Assembly: GCA_964203235.1 (NCBI GenBank)
Contig: CAXNLE010000002.1
Span: 186,001 to 250,000, forward strand
Reading direction: 5' to 3'
From: BACL27 sp964203235
GTDB lineage: Bacteria > Actinomycetota > Acidimicrobiia > Acidimicrobiales > Ilumatobacteraceae
Length of the DNA: 64,000 nucleotides
The position numbers were made by a program, and so were the translations under genes. Below, in pieces: positions 22,807 to 32,853 of the stretch; within the stretch, counting starts at the first letter, position 1, and every line of letters begins with the position of its first letter. The notes under the pieces were generated by a model that saw nothing but the letters and a program-made list of their open reading frames with translations, did no database searches and was not told the origin of the DNA.

Positions 22807-24366
22807 TTAGACCTGCGATGCACGACCTGCCCAATATGGGGCACGCAAGTCACGCTTCAGAATTTTGCCTGAGCCGGTCTTTGGTAGTTCATCGCTCCAA
22901 GTGACTGACCGCGGAATTTTATAGCTCGCTAAATGTTCGCGAGCATAAACATCAACATCGGCCTCGGTGAGTGTTGAGCCCGGGCGACGAACAATCACTG
23001 CGTGCACACTTTCACCCCACTCTTCACTCGGAATGCCAAATACGGCCGCTTCGTATATCTCTTGATGATTCTCAAGCACGCCTTCGATCTCAGCGGGGTA
23101 GATATTCATGCCTGCCGAAATGATCATGTCTTTCTTTCGATCACATATATATAGGTATCCCTCTTCGTCGCGATACGCGATATCGCCGACTGTCTGATAT
23201 CCGTGCTTTTGGTCGGCAACGTACTTGTCATGCTGCTTGTAGTAATCAGCAAATACCGATGGGCTCTTGACATATAACTCACCCGTTTGTTGCGGGCCAA
23301 AACCAGTTACCTCATTGCTGTCATCGTCAAATAATTTAATTTCAACTAACGGGGATGGTTTGCCGCATGAGCCAGGCTTTCGCAACTGATCTTCGGGTAA
23401 CAGCACGCAGTTGACGCCAAGTTCAGTTGAGCCATAAATCTCGTAGAGCGAAATTGCGGGAAAATAATCTAAATACATTTTTTTCAGCGTCATGCTCCAC
23501 GGTGCAGCATTGGCGACCATGCATCGCATTGATGAGACATTGTAATTTTTCTTAATCTCAGGTGGCAGATTGCAGATCATTCGAATCGGTGTCGGCGCAC
23601 TAAAAGTTGTCGAGGCTTTATATTTATCAACAAGACGCAGCCAATCTTGCGGATCAAATTTACGCTGCGTAATAATCGTCTGACCGAATGCCAATGCCGT
23701 GACCATAAAACCACCGGGGCCACTGTGATAAAGCGGGCCGGTCGTCAGATAAACATCATTTGGTGAAGCGCCGAGTAATTGAGCAAGTGCCAAACCTTGC
23801 TCTGGACTTGTGCGCGAAGTTCGTAGCGCACCTTTTGGTTTGCCTGTTGTGCCAGACGTGTAAATCATTGTTGCACCGGGTTCGCGGCTTGCGATTATGG
23901 CTGGCTCAAGCGGTGATGCCGCTGCCATTAGTTCATCGCATGAAAGCATTGACTCAAGCGCAGCCCCATCGTAAACCAGAATTTTTTTAACTTTCGGAAT
24001 TCGATCGCGGATGCGCTCAAAAGTTGCCGCGTTTTCGGCGTCTACATAAACAACTGTGGCATCACAGTGATCTGTGACATATGCCGACTCGTCATCACTC
24101 AATCGGTAGTTGAGTGGCACTGAAGTAATGCCAAGTTTTCGTGCAGCATTTGTCATCACTACGACACCAACAGAGTTTTGCCCGCACCACACAACTTTTT
24201 CACCCGGCTCGGTGACACCAATGTCGGTCAAAACATTCACCAGACGATTCGCTTGTTCATTGAGTTGCTGCCAAGTCAGTGTGCGAATTTTGCCATTATG
24301 TCGGTCATCAATCACAGCCAACTTGTTGGGCTGAGTTTGCGCATAGTTTGTTAGAAAGTCAGGCAT
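22807..24366 (-). CDS. Acyl-CoA synthetase (AMP-binding family)
   Basis: 519 residues from the ATG at 24366; a TTG three codons upstream is possible. Adenylate-forming signatures are clear: MIYTSGTTGKPKGALR (P-loop-like), YEIYGSTELG, GDIAYRDEEGYLYICDRKKD (hinge) and the catalytic Lys in LPKTGSGKILKRDLR. These enzymes activate a carboxylic acid to an acyl-AMP and then an acyl-CoA in the cytoplasm. Length and sequence fit medium- or long-chain or bile-acid-type ligases; the acid is not identifiable. A small unknown gene follows 9 bp downstream. Confidence 0.92.
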   Translation of the reverse strand: MPDFLTNYAQTQPNKLAVIDDRHNGKIRTLTWQQLNEQANRLVNVLTDIGVTEPGEKVVWCGQNSVGVVVMTNAARKLGITSVPLNYRLSDDESAYVTDHCDATVVYVDAENAATFERIRDRIPKVKKILVYDGAALESMLSCDELMAAASPLEPAIIASREPGATMIYTSGTTGKPKGALRTSRTSPEQGLALAQLLGASPNDVYLTTGPLYHSGPGGFMVTALAFGQTIITQRKFDPQDWLRLVDKYKASTTFSAPTPIRMICNLPPEIKKNYNVSSMRCMVANAAPWSMTLKKMYLDYFPAISLYEIYGSTELGVNCVLLPEDQLRKPGSCGKPSPLVEIKLFDDDSNEVTGFGPQQTGELYVKSPSVFADYYKQHDKYVADQKHGYQTVGDIAYRDEEGYLYICDRKKDMIISAGMNIYPAEIEGVLENHQEIYEAAVFGIPSEEWGESVHAVIVRRPGSTLTEADVDVYAREHLASYKIPRSVTWSDELPKTGSGKILKRDLRAPYWAGRASQV

Positions 24367-24410
24367 AGATATCAACCATAGTCAGGGCTCTACTCGTAGC
24401 CTAAAAGGCT

Positions 24411-26231
24411 GTGATTTTGATTGACGCCCAAGGGCTAAAAGCCTCTCGACCGAATCGCCCGTTATTCGACGATATTTCTTTGACCCTCAGCGACGGCGAT
24501 CGAATCGGCGTTGTTGGATTAAACGGTTGCGGCAAAAGCACGTTGCTAAGAATTTTAAGTGGCGACTACTCACCAGATGCAGGCGTCGTGCGATACGGTC
24601 GCGGCGCACGAATTGGCATTCTTGCACAACAACCTGTTTTGCCAAAGGGAACTGTGCGCGACGCGGTAGGTGAAGATTGGCGTGGCGAAGCAATGCTCGA
24701 TCGACTCGGCATGACTGGCTTAATCGACGCGCAAACGAATGAACTCTCTGGCGGACAACAAAAACGCGTTGCTCTCGCGGCGCTACTTGTGAGCGAGTGG
24801 GATGCATTAATTCTCGATGAGCCAACCAACCATTTAGATCTCGATGCAATTGCCTATCTCGAAGAGTGGCTGGCAAATTATCGTGGCGGATTAATCTTGG
24901 TGACACACGATCGTCACGTGCTTGATCGTGTTACAACAAAAGTTCTTGAGATTGATCGTGGCCACGCATATCTCCACATGCCTGCGAATCGCAACGCTGG
25001 CTCGGGATACGCCGCTTATCTCTCGGCACGCATTGAGCGCGAAGAGCAAGCAGCGACTGCCGAACAGAAACGAAAAAATTTAGCACGCACCGAACTTGCA
25101 TGGTTGCGTCGCGGTGCACCTGCGCGAACAACAAAACCAAAAGCGCGAATTGCTGCAGCAACAGAACTCGTTAATCGCCGACCGGAGGCTGCTGCACGAG
25201 CGGGCGAAATTGGTTTATCCCTCGGCAATCAACGACTCGGTTCAAAAGGAGTAGAACTACACGGCGTTGGCTTTTCGTGGCCGGGCGCAAAACCTGGCAC
25301 TGCGGCAAAAACTGACTCAGGTGCTGATGCAAGCGCGCTTGTTTTGAATCCGTTTGACCATGAACTAGAACCTGGCGATCGTCTCGGAATTGTCGGACCA
25401 AACGGCGCAGGCAAAAGCACGTTGCTTGATTTAATTTCTGGTCGACTCAAACCAACGCACGGACATTTGGATATTGGCAGCACCGTCAAAATTGGCTACT
25501 ACGACCAACTCGGGCGCGAACTAAATGTCAACCAACGCGTGCGCGAAGCAGTCGCAGGAGACAAAGGTCAGCCATCGATTGAAGACAATCAGTTAATGCG
25601 CCAGTTTTGGTTTGACGGCGACACGCAGTATGCACCGATTTCGACTTTGTCAGGTGGCGAGCGTCGACGACTGCAACTTCTGCTGACACTGATTGAACAA
25701 CCAAATGTTTTACTACTTGACGAACCGACAAATGATCTAGATCTTGACACGCTTCGCGCACTTGAAGATTATTTAGATGAGTGGCCAGGCATTGTTGTCG
25801 TCGTTAGCCACGACCGAATATTTTTAGATCGAACTGTGATTGACGTTCTGGCCCTTGATGGTGTCGGTGGCGCTGCAGTCGTGCGCGGAGGCGTGGCTGG
25901 TTGGTTGAAACAACGAAATTCGGCGCCAACAGAACAAATGACTGGGGCACAGCGCGGCAAATTAATCAGCACACCAAGCGTGGCTGCTTCTGAGTTAAGT
26001 CAAAAGCCAAAATCTTCGAAGAGTCCGAGCACACTGCGCCGATTAGTTACACAAGCAGAAACTGCACTAACTAAGGCCACAGCAGAACTCGAAAAGTTGA
26101 CTTTGCAAATGGCGACTACCAAAAACGACCACGTCAAGTTGGCGCAGGTCGGCGCTGAATTGGCTAAAGCCCAAGCCAAAGTTAAGGCGGCAGAAGAAAC
26201 GTGGCTCGCACTCGCCGCCGAGGCTGAATAA
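24411..26231 (+). CDS. ABC-F family ATPase, Uup-like
   Basis: 606 residues from a GTG. There are two ABC cassettes without membrane segments: Walker A GLNGCGKST and GPNGAGKST, signature LSGGQQKR and LSGGERRR, Walker B followed by DEPTNHLD and DEPTNDLD. A charged, helical interdomain linker of about 75 residues (rich in Glu and Arg) and a C-terminal coiled coil (about 530-606, AETALTKATAELEKL) are typical of Uup-type ABC-F proteins, which act on ribosomes or branched DNA. It is not a transporter. It is divergent from the acyl-CoA synthetase gene. Confidence 0.9.
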   Translation: MILIDAQGLKASRPNRPLFDDISLTLSDGDRIGVVGLNGCGKSTLLRILSGDYSPDAGVVRYGRGARIGILAQQPVLPKGTVRDAVGEDWRGEAMLDRLGMTGLIDAQTNELSGGQQKRVALAALLVSEWDALILDEPTNHLDLDAIAYLEEWLANYRGGLILVTHDRHVLDRVTTKVLEIDRGHAYLHMPANRNAGSGYAAYLSARIEREEQAATAEQKRKNLARTELAWLRRGAPARTTKPKARIAAATELVNRRPEAAARAGEIGLSLGNQRLGSKGVELHGVGFSWPGAKPGTAAKTDSGADASALVLNPFDHELEPGDRLGIVGPNGAGKSTLLDLISGRLKPTHGHLDIGSTVKIGYYDQLGRELNVNQRVREAVAGDKGQPSIEDNQLMRQFWFDGDTQYAPISTLSGGERRRLQLLLTLIEQPNVLLLDEPTNDLDLDTLRALEDYLDEWPGIVVVVSHDRIFLDRTVIDVLALDGVGGAAVVRGGVAGWLKQRNSAPTEQMTGAQRGKLISTPSVAASELSQKPKSSKSPSTLRRLVTQAETALTKATAELEKLTLQMATTKNDHVKLAQVGAELAKAQAKVKAAEETWLALAAEAE

Positions 26232-26250
26232 GCGCGACTAATCTGAGTGA

Positions 26251-27198
26251 GTGATCGTTGACGAAGCAAAATACGTAAACGGCAAGCGAGTTCACGGCGA
26301 AGTACAAAGCGGTGAGTCTCAATTTATTTGGGTTGGACTCGTCAATGCATCAGAGTCCGAACTCAAGATATTTCAGAACAGATTTCATCTCAACCCACTA
26401 GCAGTTGAAGATGCTCTATCAAATACCCAACGGCCAAAACTTGATCACTACCGCGAGCACTCGCTTTTGTTGCTCAAAACTATTGCATATGATACGAAAA
26501 CAGAAAAAATAGTTGTCGGCGACATCACAATATTTTTCGCGCAAAATTTTTTGCTTACAGTTCGTCATGGTGATGTGATACCACTCGGAACAATAAGGGC
26601 AGACTTAGAAAATCATCCGGACCGTCTGGCAGGTGGCACCACCGCCGTTCTTCATGAGATCGTTGACAGACTTGTTGACCAATATTTGCACGTGTGCTCA
26701 AGTTTGGGCGAAGATGTGGATCAAATTGAAGACTCTGTTTTTGACGATGATCAGCCTGCCCCAGCAAGCGATTTATATTTCGTAAAACGCGAACTGATTG
26801 AATTTCGCCGAGCGGTCATGCCACTGTTGCAACCGATTGAGCAGATTATTTCTGGCAAAGTAAATGGAGTTGGCGCCGAGTGGATTGACTTGTTTTCTGA
26901 CATTCGCGACCACTTACTAAAAGTAATTGATGAGGTTGGTTCAATGAACGAAATAATGGACGCGGCGCTACACGCCAACTCTGCGCTTGTCCAGACTCAA
27001 CAAAATTCAGATATGCGTAAAATTTCAGCATGGATCGGCATCGGTGCGGTGCCGACGATGATCGCTGGCGTATATGGTATGAATTTTGAATATCTTCCTG
27101 AACTTGAGTGGCGATATGGATACTTCGTAGTGCTCGGTGCCTTGGGTCTCATCTGTTCAGTTTTGTTTCGCTTGTTTCGTAAATATAAGTGGTTATAG
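26251..27198 (+). CDS. corA: CorA-family magnesium/cobalt transporter
   Basis: 315 residues from a GTG. The N-terminal cytoplasmic alpha/beta domain (VEDALSNTQRPKLDHYREHS) is followed by a long stalk helix and two C-terminal helices. The ion-selectivity loop YGMNFEYLPELEW contains the invariant GMN. The last helix ends in a basic tail (FRLFRKYKWL), as in CorA. The homopentameric channel imports Mg2+ and can also pass Co2+ or Ni2+. The gene follows the ABC-F gene by 19 bp on the same strand, so they may share a transcript, although no functional link is evident. Confidence 0.93.
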   Translation: MIVDEAKYVNGKRVHGEVQSGESQFIWVGLVNASESELKIFQNRFHLNPLAVEDALSNTQRPKLDHYREHSLLLLKTIAYDTKTEKIVVGDITIFFAQNFLLTVRHGDVIPLGTIRADLENHPDRLAGGTTAVLHEIVDRLVDQYLHVCSSLGEDVDQIEDSVFDDDQPAPASDLYFVKRELIEFRRAVMPLLQPIEQIISGKVNGVGAEWIDLFSDIRDHLLKVIDEVGSMNEIMDAALHANSALVQTQQNSDMRKISAWIGIGAVPTMIAGVYGMNFEYLPELEWRYGYFVVLGALGLICSVLFRLFRKYKWL

Positions 27199-27205
27199 AC
27201 AAAAA

Positions 27206-28105
27206 CTAACTAGGAATTCGTTCAGCGCGCAGTTTTCGAAGCGAAAACAAAACAATTACCCCACCAGTTAACAAAGTTGCCAAACCTTGCAGGGTTGAAC
27301 TATCGGTGATTGCTGTGATTAATTCAACTTCCGAAACGACTACCCCTACGGCGGTTATCGCAATTACTTCGGGGAAAACCTTTTTGACACCATAAGCAAA
27401 CAATGCGACAGCACATATCGCTTGGACAGTGGCAGAAATATATTCGTTAGAGATGAGATCCGATGATGGAACCATTAGTCCAGCTAACGCGACAATCGAA
27501 CCGAAAAACCGTAACGTGAATTTGCCGACAACTTTTGGTTGTTGCGCCCACCAAAGCAGGATTACGCCGACACCGATTAAACAAAGACCAGCGGTATCTT
27601 GCGAAATATCAATCATCGTCAAACCTGAAAGCATAAATGCCACAGCACTGACTGAGATGATTGCTGAACTTGAGAATCTTCTTAATGTTGACCGCCAGAC
27701 CCCATAAGCCAAAGCCGGGATTGATGCAACGAAGACCGCAACTTCAGATTCTTCATTGAGCGAACTTACGGCGATGCCAGTTGCGATGGCGAAACACAAC
27801 ATCGCGAGAGTTTCAACGACTTCAGCAGCATTAGCGAATTGTGATTTTTTGACAAGTAAACGAAATGCGAGCACTAATAGTCCAGAAATTAAATAGAGAG
27901 TTGCAACCACGATCAGACGACTTACATCTTCAAACAGTGGGCCAATGAGCCAAATCGCACCGAGGATTGCGAAAAAGCCACCGAGTATCGTCACGATTTC
28001 GGAAGAGTTGAGCGGAAACCGTGTTGCGTTGCGCAACATCTCGGCCTGCTCCGCCGACAATGTTCCGTCTTGTTTGAAACTTTCTAACTGCTCGTCAAAT
28101 CGCAC
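27206..28105 (-). CDS. DUF2157-like polytopic membrane protein
   Basis: 299 residues from a GTG at 28105 with a strong AAGGAGG site seven bases upstream. An N-terminal helical domain of about 35 residues (FDEQLESFKQDGTLSAEQAE) precedes eight or more hydrophobic helices beginning IVTILGGFFAILGAIWLIGP. This layout matches DUF2157-type proteins of unknown function. The gene converges on corA with a 7-bp gap. There is no evidence for transport activity. Confidence 0.72.
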   Translation of the reverse strand: MRFDEQLESFKQDGTLSAEQAEMLRNATRFPLNSSEIVTILGGFFAILGAIWLIGPLFEDVSRLIVVATLYLISGLLVLAFRLLVKKSQFANAAEVVETLAMLCFAIATGIAVSSLNEESEVAVFVASIPALAYGVWRSTLRRFSSSAIISVSAVAFMLSGLTMIDISQDTAGLCLIGVGVILLWWAQQPKVVGKFTLRFFGSIVALAGLMVPSSDLISNEYISATVQAICAVALFAYGVKKVFPEVIAITAVGVVVSEVELITAITDSSTLQGLATLLTGGVIVLFSLRKLRAERIPS

Positions 28106-28161
28106 GTGAGAACCTCCTTCTGATTTTTGAGGGTCACACTATTCAGTCAAGCGAGTGCACT

Positions 28162-28986
28162 TCACTCACTTGCTGAGTCTAGAACGAAGTCATACTTGCA
28201 GTAGCCATTTGACATATCGACGATAAGTGAATCCCTTACCCCAAACACGGCATCGCTAGTTAAATATTTTGATGCTCGATCAAACAAATGAGTTATAACG
28301 GGGATGAATCCTTCTGCCGAAACAACCATATGAATATGCGCTGGTCGCCATTGATGTCGCCCTGATGCTCTTAGCATTTTGCCGACAGGTCCATCGTCGG
28401 GAATTGTGTAATCAATTGGGCGCACAGTATTGATAGTGAAAGCTCCGTCGGCGTTAGTTTTAAAGATTCCACGAAGGTTGCGCTGGCTAGCACCTTGCTG
28501 CACATCGTAAAGTCCATTTGATTGAACTTGCCAGACATCTAATGACGCACCCACAATCGGCTTTCCGTTTAAATCACAAACGGTTCCAGTAAAAACTAGC
28601 GGGCTGTCGGTAGGCAATATTTGGTCAACAATTGAATCGCCATTTTTTCTGTGTGGAGACCCATCAACATGAAACGGTCCAAAAACCGTTGGCTCTGTGG
28701 CACCTTCAGACGCCGAATAGTTAATCATTTCGAGCAACATCGAAACCCCAAGAGTGTCTGAAAGCAAAATGAATTCCTGACGTACCTCGTCACACATCTT
28801 TCCTGTTTGCGTTAAAAAATCTATTCCGGCAAACCATTCTTTATGTGTCAGCCCAACTTCAGCGGTGAAAGCATGCAAATGTTTAACTGCCGCTCTCATA
28901 ACTTCGACCAGTCGCGGGTTTATTGAATCATCAAAAGACTTCTGTACTTCTTCTAAATGTTCTGCGGGCGTAATTCGACTTGACAT
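28162..28986 (-). CDS. Intradiol ring-cleavage dioxygenase, hydroxyquinol 1,2-dioxygenase-like
   Basis: 274 residues from the ATG at 28986. The N-terminal helical dimerisation region (WFAGIDFLTQTGKMCDEVRQ) is that of catechol- and hydroxyquinol-type enzymes. The Fe(III) ligands can be seen: Tyr in SNGLYDVQ, Tyr in RPIDYTIPDDGPVG, and two His in RPAHIHMVV. The product of hydroxyquinol cleavage is maleylacetate, the substrate of the reductase encoded 7 kb upstream in the same-strand cluster, so hydroxyquinol is more likely than catechol. It is the last gene of the long catabolic run (40.8 to 28.2 kb), with the thiolase gene 19 bp upstream. Confidence 0.85.
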   Translation of the reverse strand: MSSRITPAEHLEEVQKSFDDSINPRLVEVMRAAVKHLHAFTAEVGLTHKEWFAGIDFLTQTGKMCDEVRQEFILLSDTLGVSMLLEMINYSASEGATEPTVFGPFHVDGSPHRKNGDSIVDQILPTDSPLVFTGTVCDLNGKPIVGASLDVWQVQSNGLYDVQQGASQRNLRGIFKTNADGAFTINTVRPIDYTIPDDGPVGKMLRASGRHQWRPAHIHMVVSAEGFIPVITHLFDRASKYLTSDAVFGVRDSLIVDMSNGYCKYDFVLDSASE

Positions 28987-29005
28987 AAATTCAAACCTCC
29001 AATAT

Positions 29006-30220
29006 TTAAATGACCTTATTTGATGAACTATTTTCAATAACAATTGCAATTCCTTGGCCGACGCCGATACACATCGCGGCTAATCCGTAACGACCACCTG
29101 TGCGTTGTAAATTATGAACAAGCGTTGAAAGAATACGAACACCAGAGCAACCAAGAGGATGACCGATCGCTATCGCACCACCTTGTGGGTTAACCTTATT
29201 TTTATCAAGCTCTGGCCATGCGCGTAAACACGCCAAACTTTGTGCCGCAAAGGCTTCGTTCAATTCAACACTGTCGATGTCATCCCAAGTAAGGCCTGCA
29301 AGTGCAAGTGCTTTTTGCGCAGCCTCGACTGGGCCGATTCCATAAAGTTGCGGCTCAACTCCGGCGGTTGCTCGTGAAACTATTCGAGCAAGCGGTTTCG
29401 CACCGGTTCGACCTAACGCCGCACTTGACATCAGCAATGTTGCTGCTGAGCCATCGTTCATTGGCGAAGAATTACCGGCGGTAACGGTGCCGCCTTTACG
29501 AAAAACAGGTTTTAAGCTCGCAAGCTTCTCTACGGTGCTGTCAGCGCGGATGCATTCATCGCGAGCAAGTTCGACGTTGGGATATGCAACGACTTCATTA
29601 GCGAAAAACCCTGAATCCCAAGCGGCAGAAGCTTTTGCATGAGATGTCGCGGCGAATTGATCTTGTTGATCTCTGGTTATCGAATATTTATCAGCAAGCA
29701 ATTCGGCGCCTTCGCCAAGTGCAACCGTCCATGCCTCAGGCATATTTGGATTAATCATTCGCCACCCAAGGGCCGAGTTCCACATTTGCTCGTGCGAAGT
29801 CGGAAACGCTTTTGACGGTTTAAGCATCACCCAAGGCGCACGAGTCATTGATTCAACTCCACCTGCGATGACAACATCAACTTCGCCTACGGCGATTGCA
29901 CGTGAAGCACTAAAAACTGACTCTAAACCCGAACCACATAAACGATTTACAGTCGCACCTGGCACCGTCGTTGGAAGACCAGATAGCAGAACAGCCATTC
30001 GAGCAACGTTTCGATTATCTTCGCCTGCACCATTTGCATCACCAAAATAAACTTCGTCAATATCGGCAGGATTCAAGTTTTGATTTCGAGCAACTATTGA
30101 TTTAACTGCGTGCGCAGCAAGATCATCGGCGCGGACTCCAGATAATGCTCCGCCCAATTTGCCAATCGGTGTTCGAACAGCATCAATAATGTAAACGTCT
30201 TGTATTGCCGAACTCGCCAT
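29006..30220 (-). CDS. pcaF: Thiolase, probably 3-oxoadipyl-CoA thiolase
   Basis: 404 residues with all thiolase landmarks: nucleophilic Cys in VNRLCGSGLESV (near residue 90), the His in GHPLGCSGVRI, and the second Cys in MCIGVGQGIA. Biosynthetic and degradative thiolases look alike, but the setting beside a 3-oxoadipate CoA-transferase and maleylacetate reductase points to cleavage of 3-oxoadipyl-CoA into succinyl-CoA and acetyl-CoA, the last step of the route. It lies between livM (4 bp) and the intradiol dioxygenase. Confidence 0.9.
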   Translation of the reverse strand: MASSAIQDVYIIDAVRTPIGKLGGALSGVRADDLAAHAVKSIVARNQNLNPADIDEVYFGDANGAGEDNRNVARMAVLLSGLPTTVPGATVNRLCGSGLESVFSASRAIAVGEVDVVIAGGVESMTRAPWVMLKPSKAFPTSHEQMWNSALGWRMINPNMPEAWTVALGEGAELLADKYSITRDQQDQFAATSHAKASAAWDSGFFANEVVAYPNVELARDECIRADSTVEKLASLKPVFRKGGTVTAGNSSPMNDGSAATLLMSSAALGRTGAKPLARIVSRATAGVEPQLYGIGPVEAAQKALALAGLTWDDIDSVELNEAFAAQSLACLRAWPELDKNKVNPQGGAIAIGHPLGCSGVRILSTLVHNLQRTGGRYGLAAMCIGVGQGIAIVIENSSSNKVI

Positions 30221-30223
30221 GAC

Positions 30224-31270
30224 TTAGTTACCTCTCTGATCAAATTCAAAATTTTCAATATGCACACGCCGTTTGACGGGGAAGACAGTAAGTTTGGGAA
30301 ACTTTCTAAGTAGCAAACCCCAGATTCCGCCTTTGACGAAAAGAGCAAAAATTAACGCAACGACACCAGTCAGAATCAAGAAAGTTGGGTCTGAGAAAAA
30401 TTCGTGCTTGCTCACAAAGTCACGAACTAAATAATAAAGAACTGCACCAATAATCGGTCCTTCAATCGTGCCGATGCCACCTATCACTACCATCACAATT
30501 ATTGGTGCTGTCCAAGAACCAATATTGAACGCAGCATCTGGCTGCACACTTAAGCCCTTGATGTAATAAGTTGCTGCGGCTAACGATGTGAAAAATGATG
30601 CAACTATATAAACGACAAATCGAACACGATAAGAGTCAACACCAAGCGACCTAGCCCCAGTTTCGTTATCTCGAACTGACTGAAGTGCCAAACCAAAGCG
30701 GCTTCGCAAAAAGAGATAAACAAAAACCACTGATACAACCACAACTGATATAGCAATAAAAGTTGTCACCTGATATCGACCGCTCTTAAGTGATTCTGGT
30801 ACTTCAAGGCTGGTACCTGTACCCGCCCCAATGACAGAGCTTTGATTATTTTTTACAATCAGCCTGACAACTTCAGCAATTACCCAAGTACCGATGGCGA
30901 AATATCCACCACGCAATCTAAACGCAACTAAACCCAGCGGAATCGAAATGACTGCAACAATGATTGCCGATGGAATAACAGCTAAGTAAATATTTATTCC
31001 CGCTCCGTTTGCCAGCACGATAAGCGAATATGCGCCGAGCCCGACAAAGGCCTGCTGCCCAATTGAAATTAATCCACTGAAACCTGTCAACAGGTTCCAC
31101 ATAGATGCAAGAACGATAAAAACACAAAGATCAATTATTTTTCCCTGCGATGCTTTGTTGTCACCTGATGCAATAAACAACATCCAAAAAACACAGATTA
31201 GAAGTACTGACTGACAGATTCGACTCGTAATAGTGGTGCGACTAACGCTGAATTCTTGAATACTTGTCAT
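30224..31270 (-). CDS. livM: Branched-chain amino-acid-type ABC permease, LivM
   Basis: 348 residues from the ATG at 31270, whose ATG overlaps the livH stop (ATGA). About ten helices are visible, with the LivM hallmark GFSGLISIGQQAFVGLGAY near residue 60 and GIGTIEGPIIGAVLYY near the C-terminus. LivM pairs with LivH to form the inner-membrane channel. In this setting the importer probably brings in an aromatic acid rather than leucine, as many Liv-type systems in catabolic clusters do; that is inference. Confidence 0.9.
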   Translation of the reverse strand: MTSIQEFSVSRTTITSRICQSVLLICVFWMLFIASGDNKASQGKIIDLCVFIVLASMWNLLTGFSGLISIGQQAFVGLGAYSLIVLANGAGINIYLAVIPSAIIVAVISIPLGLVAFRLRGGYFAIGTWVIAEVVRLIVKNNQSSVIGAGTGTSLEVPESLKSGRYQVTTFIAISVVVVSVVFVYLFLRSRFGLALQSVRDNETGARSLGVDSYRVRFVVYIVASFFTSLAAATYYIKGLSVQPDAAFNIGSWTAPIIVMVVIGGIGTIEGPIIGAVLYYLVRDFVSKHEFFSDPTFLILTGVVALIFALFVKGGIWGLLLRKFPKLTVFPVKRRVHIENFEFDQRGN

Positions 31271-32139
31271 CGAAGTTCGTCTTTTCCAAAAATTCCCATT
31301 GGACGCACTAGCAACACGATCAAGAAGACAAGATGACCGATTAGTTGCTTCCAACCTGGGTCGATCTCTGCGCCGATTGTCTGTGCAATTCCAAGAATTA
31401 TTCCGCCGCAGAGGGTTCCCCAGAGCGATCCGAGACCTCCGATGATGACTGATTCAAATGCATATATAAGAAGTGCTGGGCCATCGGCCGCAGAAAACTG
31501 CGTCTGCATGCCGTTGAAAATGCCAGCGAGCGCCACCGTTGTAACGGCGATCGCAAAAGCGACCGCATAAATAACGCGAATGTTTACCCCCATCAGTCGG
31601 GCGATATCCGGGTCATCTGATGTCGCTCGAAACGCTCTGCCGATTCTGGTTCTACCAATAAAAAGTGAGAGTAAAACTAATACCAAAACAGCAACTACAA
31701 ATCGACTTAGCGGAAACAACCCAATCACGACATCGTCCCCAACCAATTTGAGAGACCGATTACCGAAGTCACCAATGTTCAAGGCTCTTGGATTCGCTGC
31801 GTATTGCTGCAAGAGAACATTCTGTATTGCAATTGACAATCCGAAAGTTGCAACTATTTGATACGACGGATCAACGCCAACGACACGATTGAAAACCGCA
31901 ACTTGTAATCCAATACCGACAAGTGCGGATAACGGCAGAACCACAAAAATCGCCAAAAATGGACTGAGCCCAGTTGCTAGACAAAAAGTAGACGCAATAA
32001 ATGCTGAACCGACGGCAAGATCTCCATGTGCCAAGTTGACTAGTCGCATTACACCAAATGAAACCGAAAGCCCGGTCGCATACATTGCATAAAGTCCGCC
32101 GACTAAAACTCCTTGAATTATCGCATTTAACCAATTCAC
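31267..32139 (-). CDS. livH: Branched-chain amino-acid-type ABC permease, LivH
   Basis: 290 residues with about eight helices and the LivH motifs GGLYAMYATGLSVSFGVMRLVNLAHGDL at the N-terminus and ESVIIGGLGSLWGTLCGGI in the second half. Both ends overlap neighbours by 4 bp (livF upstream, livM downstream), so the transporter genes are tightly coupled. Confidence 0.92.
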   Translation of the reverse strand: MNWLNAIIQGVLVGGLYAMYATGLSVSFGVMRLVNLAHGDLAVGSAFIASTFCLATGLSPFLAIFVVLPLSALVGIGLQVAVFNRVVGVDPSYQIVATFGLSIAIQNVLLQQYAANPRALNIGDFGNRSLKLVGDDVVIGLFPLSRFVVAVLVLVLLSLFIGRTRIGRAFRATSDDPDIARLMGVNIRVIYAVAFAIAVTTVALAGIFNGMQTQFSAADGPALLIYAFESVIIGGLGSLWGTLCGGIILGIAQTIGAEIDPGWKQLIGHLVFLIVLLVRPMGIFGKDELR

Positions 32140-32846
32140 TTGTTGACACCAATCCCGAAATATGCGGACGCTATTTGCTCTCGTGAAAGATCAGCAGGTT
32201 TACCTTCAAGCGAAACTTGACCCTCTAGCAAACAGTATGCATACTCGCTCGCTGACAAAGCTTGATTAGTGTCTTGCTCAACATAAATTAGAGAGCAACC
32301 AGTTGCACGAATTCTTGGAAGAATCTCGTAGAGTTTTTTTACAATTATTGGGGCAAGACCAAGAGAAACTTCGTCAAGCAAAAGCAGTCGGGGGTTGCTC
32401 ATTAGCGCGCGACCAATTGCTAAAGCTTGCTGCTCGCCCCCAGAGAGTTTGTCGGCGCGTCGATCAGTGAGTTTCGCCAACATCGGAAACACCTCGTAAA
32501 CAAGATCACGATTCCAAACTCCTTGCCGTCGAGAATATGCGCCGATTGAGAGATTTTCGTCAACTGTAAGGCTTCGAAAAATTCGTCGACCCTCAGGGAC
32601 TAATGCAATCCCCCTATTTAGTCGCTCGTGCGGCTGCAAATTCACAATTGATTCACCGTCAAAAATTATTTCACCGAAGATCACATCAACAACGCCGGCT
32701 ATAGATTTCAATAGCGTTGACTTTCCCGCACCATTGGCGCCGATAACCGCGATTGCTGCGCCTTCGTTTAGATTCAACGAAATGTCGAACAACGCTTGAA
32801 ACTGCCCATAGCCCGCAGACAAATTGCGTACTTCAAGAAGCGACAT
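32136..32846 (-). CDS. livF: ABC transporter ATPase, LivF
   Basis: 236 residues: Walker A GANGAGKST, signature LSGGEQQALAIGRALM, Walker B LLLLDEVSLGLAP, with the PEGRRIF.SLTV.ENL segment typical of LivF. It is the second ATPase of the heterodimer; its partner LivG, 7 bp upstream, is broken by two frameshifts. If LivG is really absent, this ATPase would have to work as a homodimer or with a partner encoded elsewhere. Confidence 0.92.
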   Translation of the reverse strand: MSLLEVRNLSAGYGQFQALFDISLNLNEGAAIAVIGANGAGKSTLLKSIAGVVDVIFGEIIFDGESIVNLQPHERLNRGIALVPEGRRIFRSLTVDENLSIGAYSRRQGVWNRDLVYEVFPMLAKLTDRRADKLSGGEQQALAIGRALMSNPRLLLLDEVSLGLAPIIVKKLYEILPRIRATGCSLIYVEQDTNQALSASEYAYCLLEGQVSLEGKPADLSREQIASAYFGIGVNK

Positions 32847-32853
32847 CTAAAAA

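Noticed and set aside
28162..28986. Plain catechol 1,2-dioxygenase of an ortho pathway
   Set aside because: No muconate cycloisomerase or muconolactone isomerase genes are present, whereas maleylacetate reductase is, which points to hydroxyquinol.
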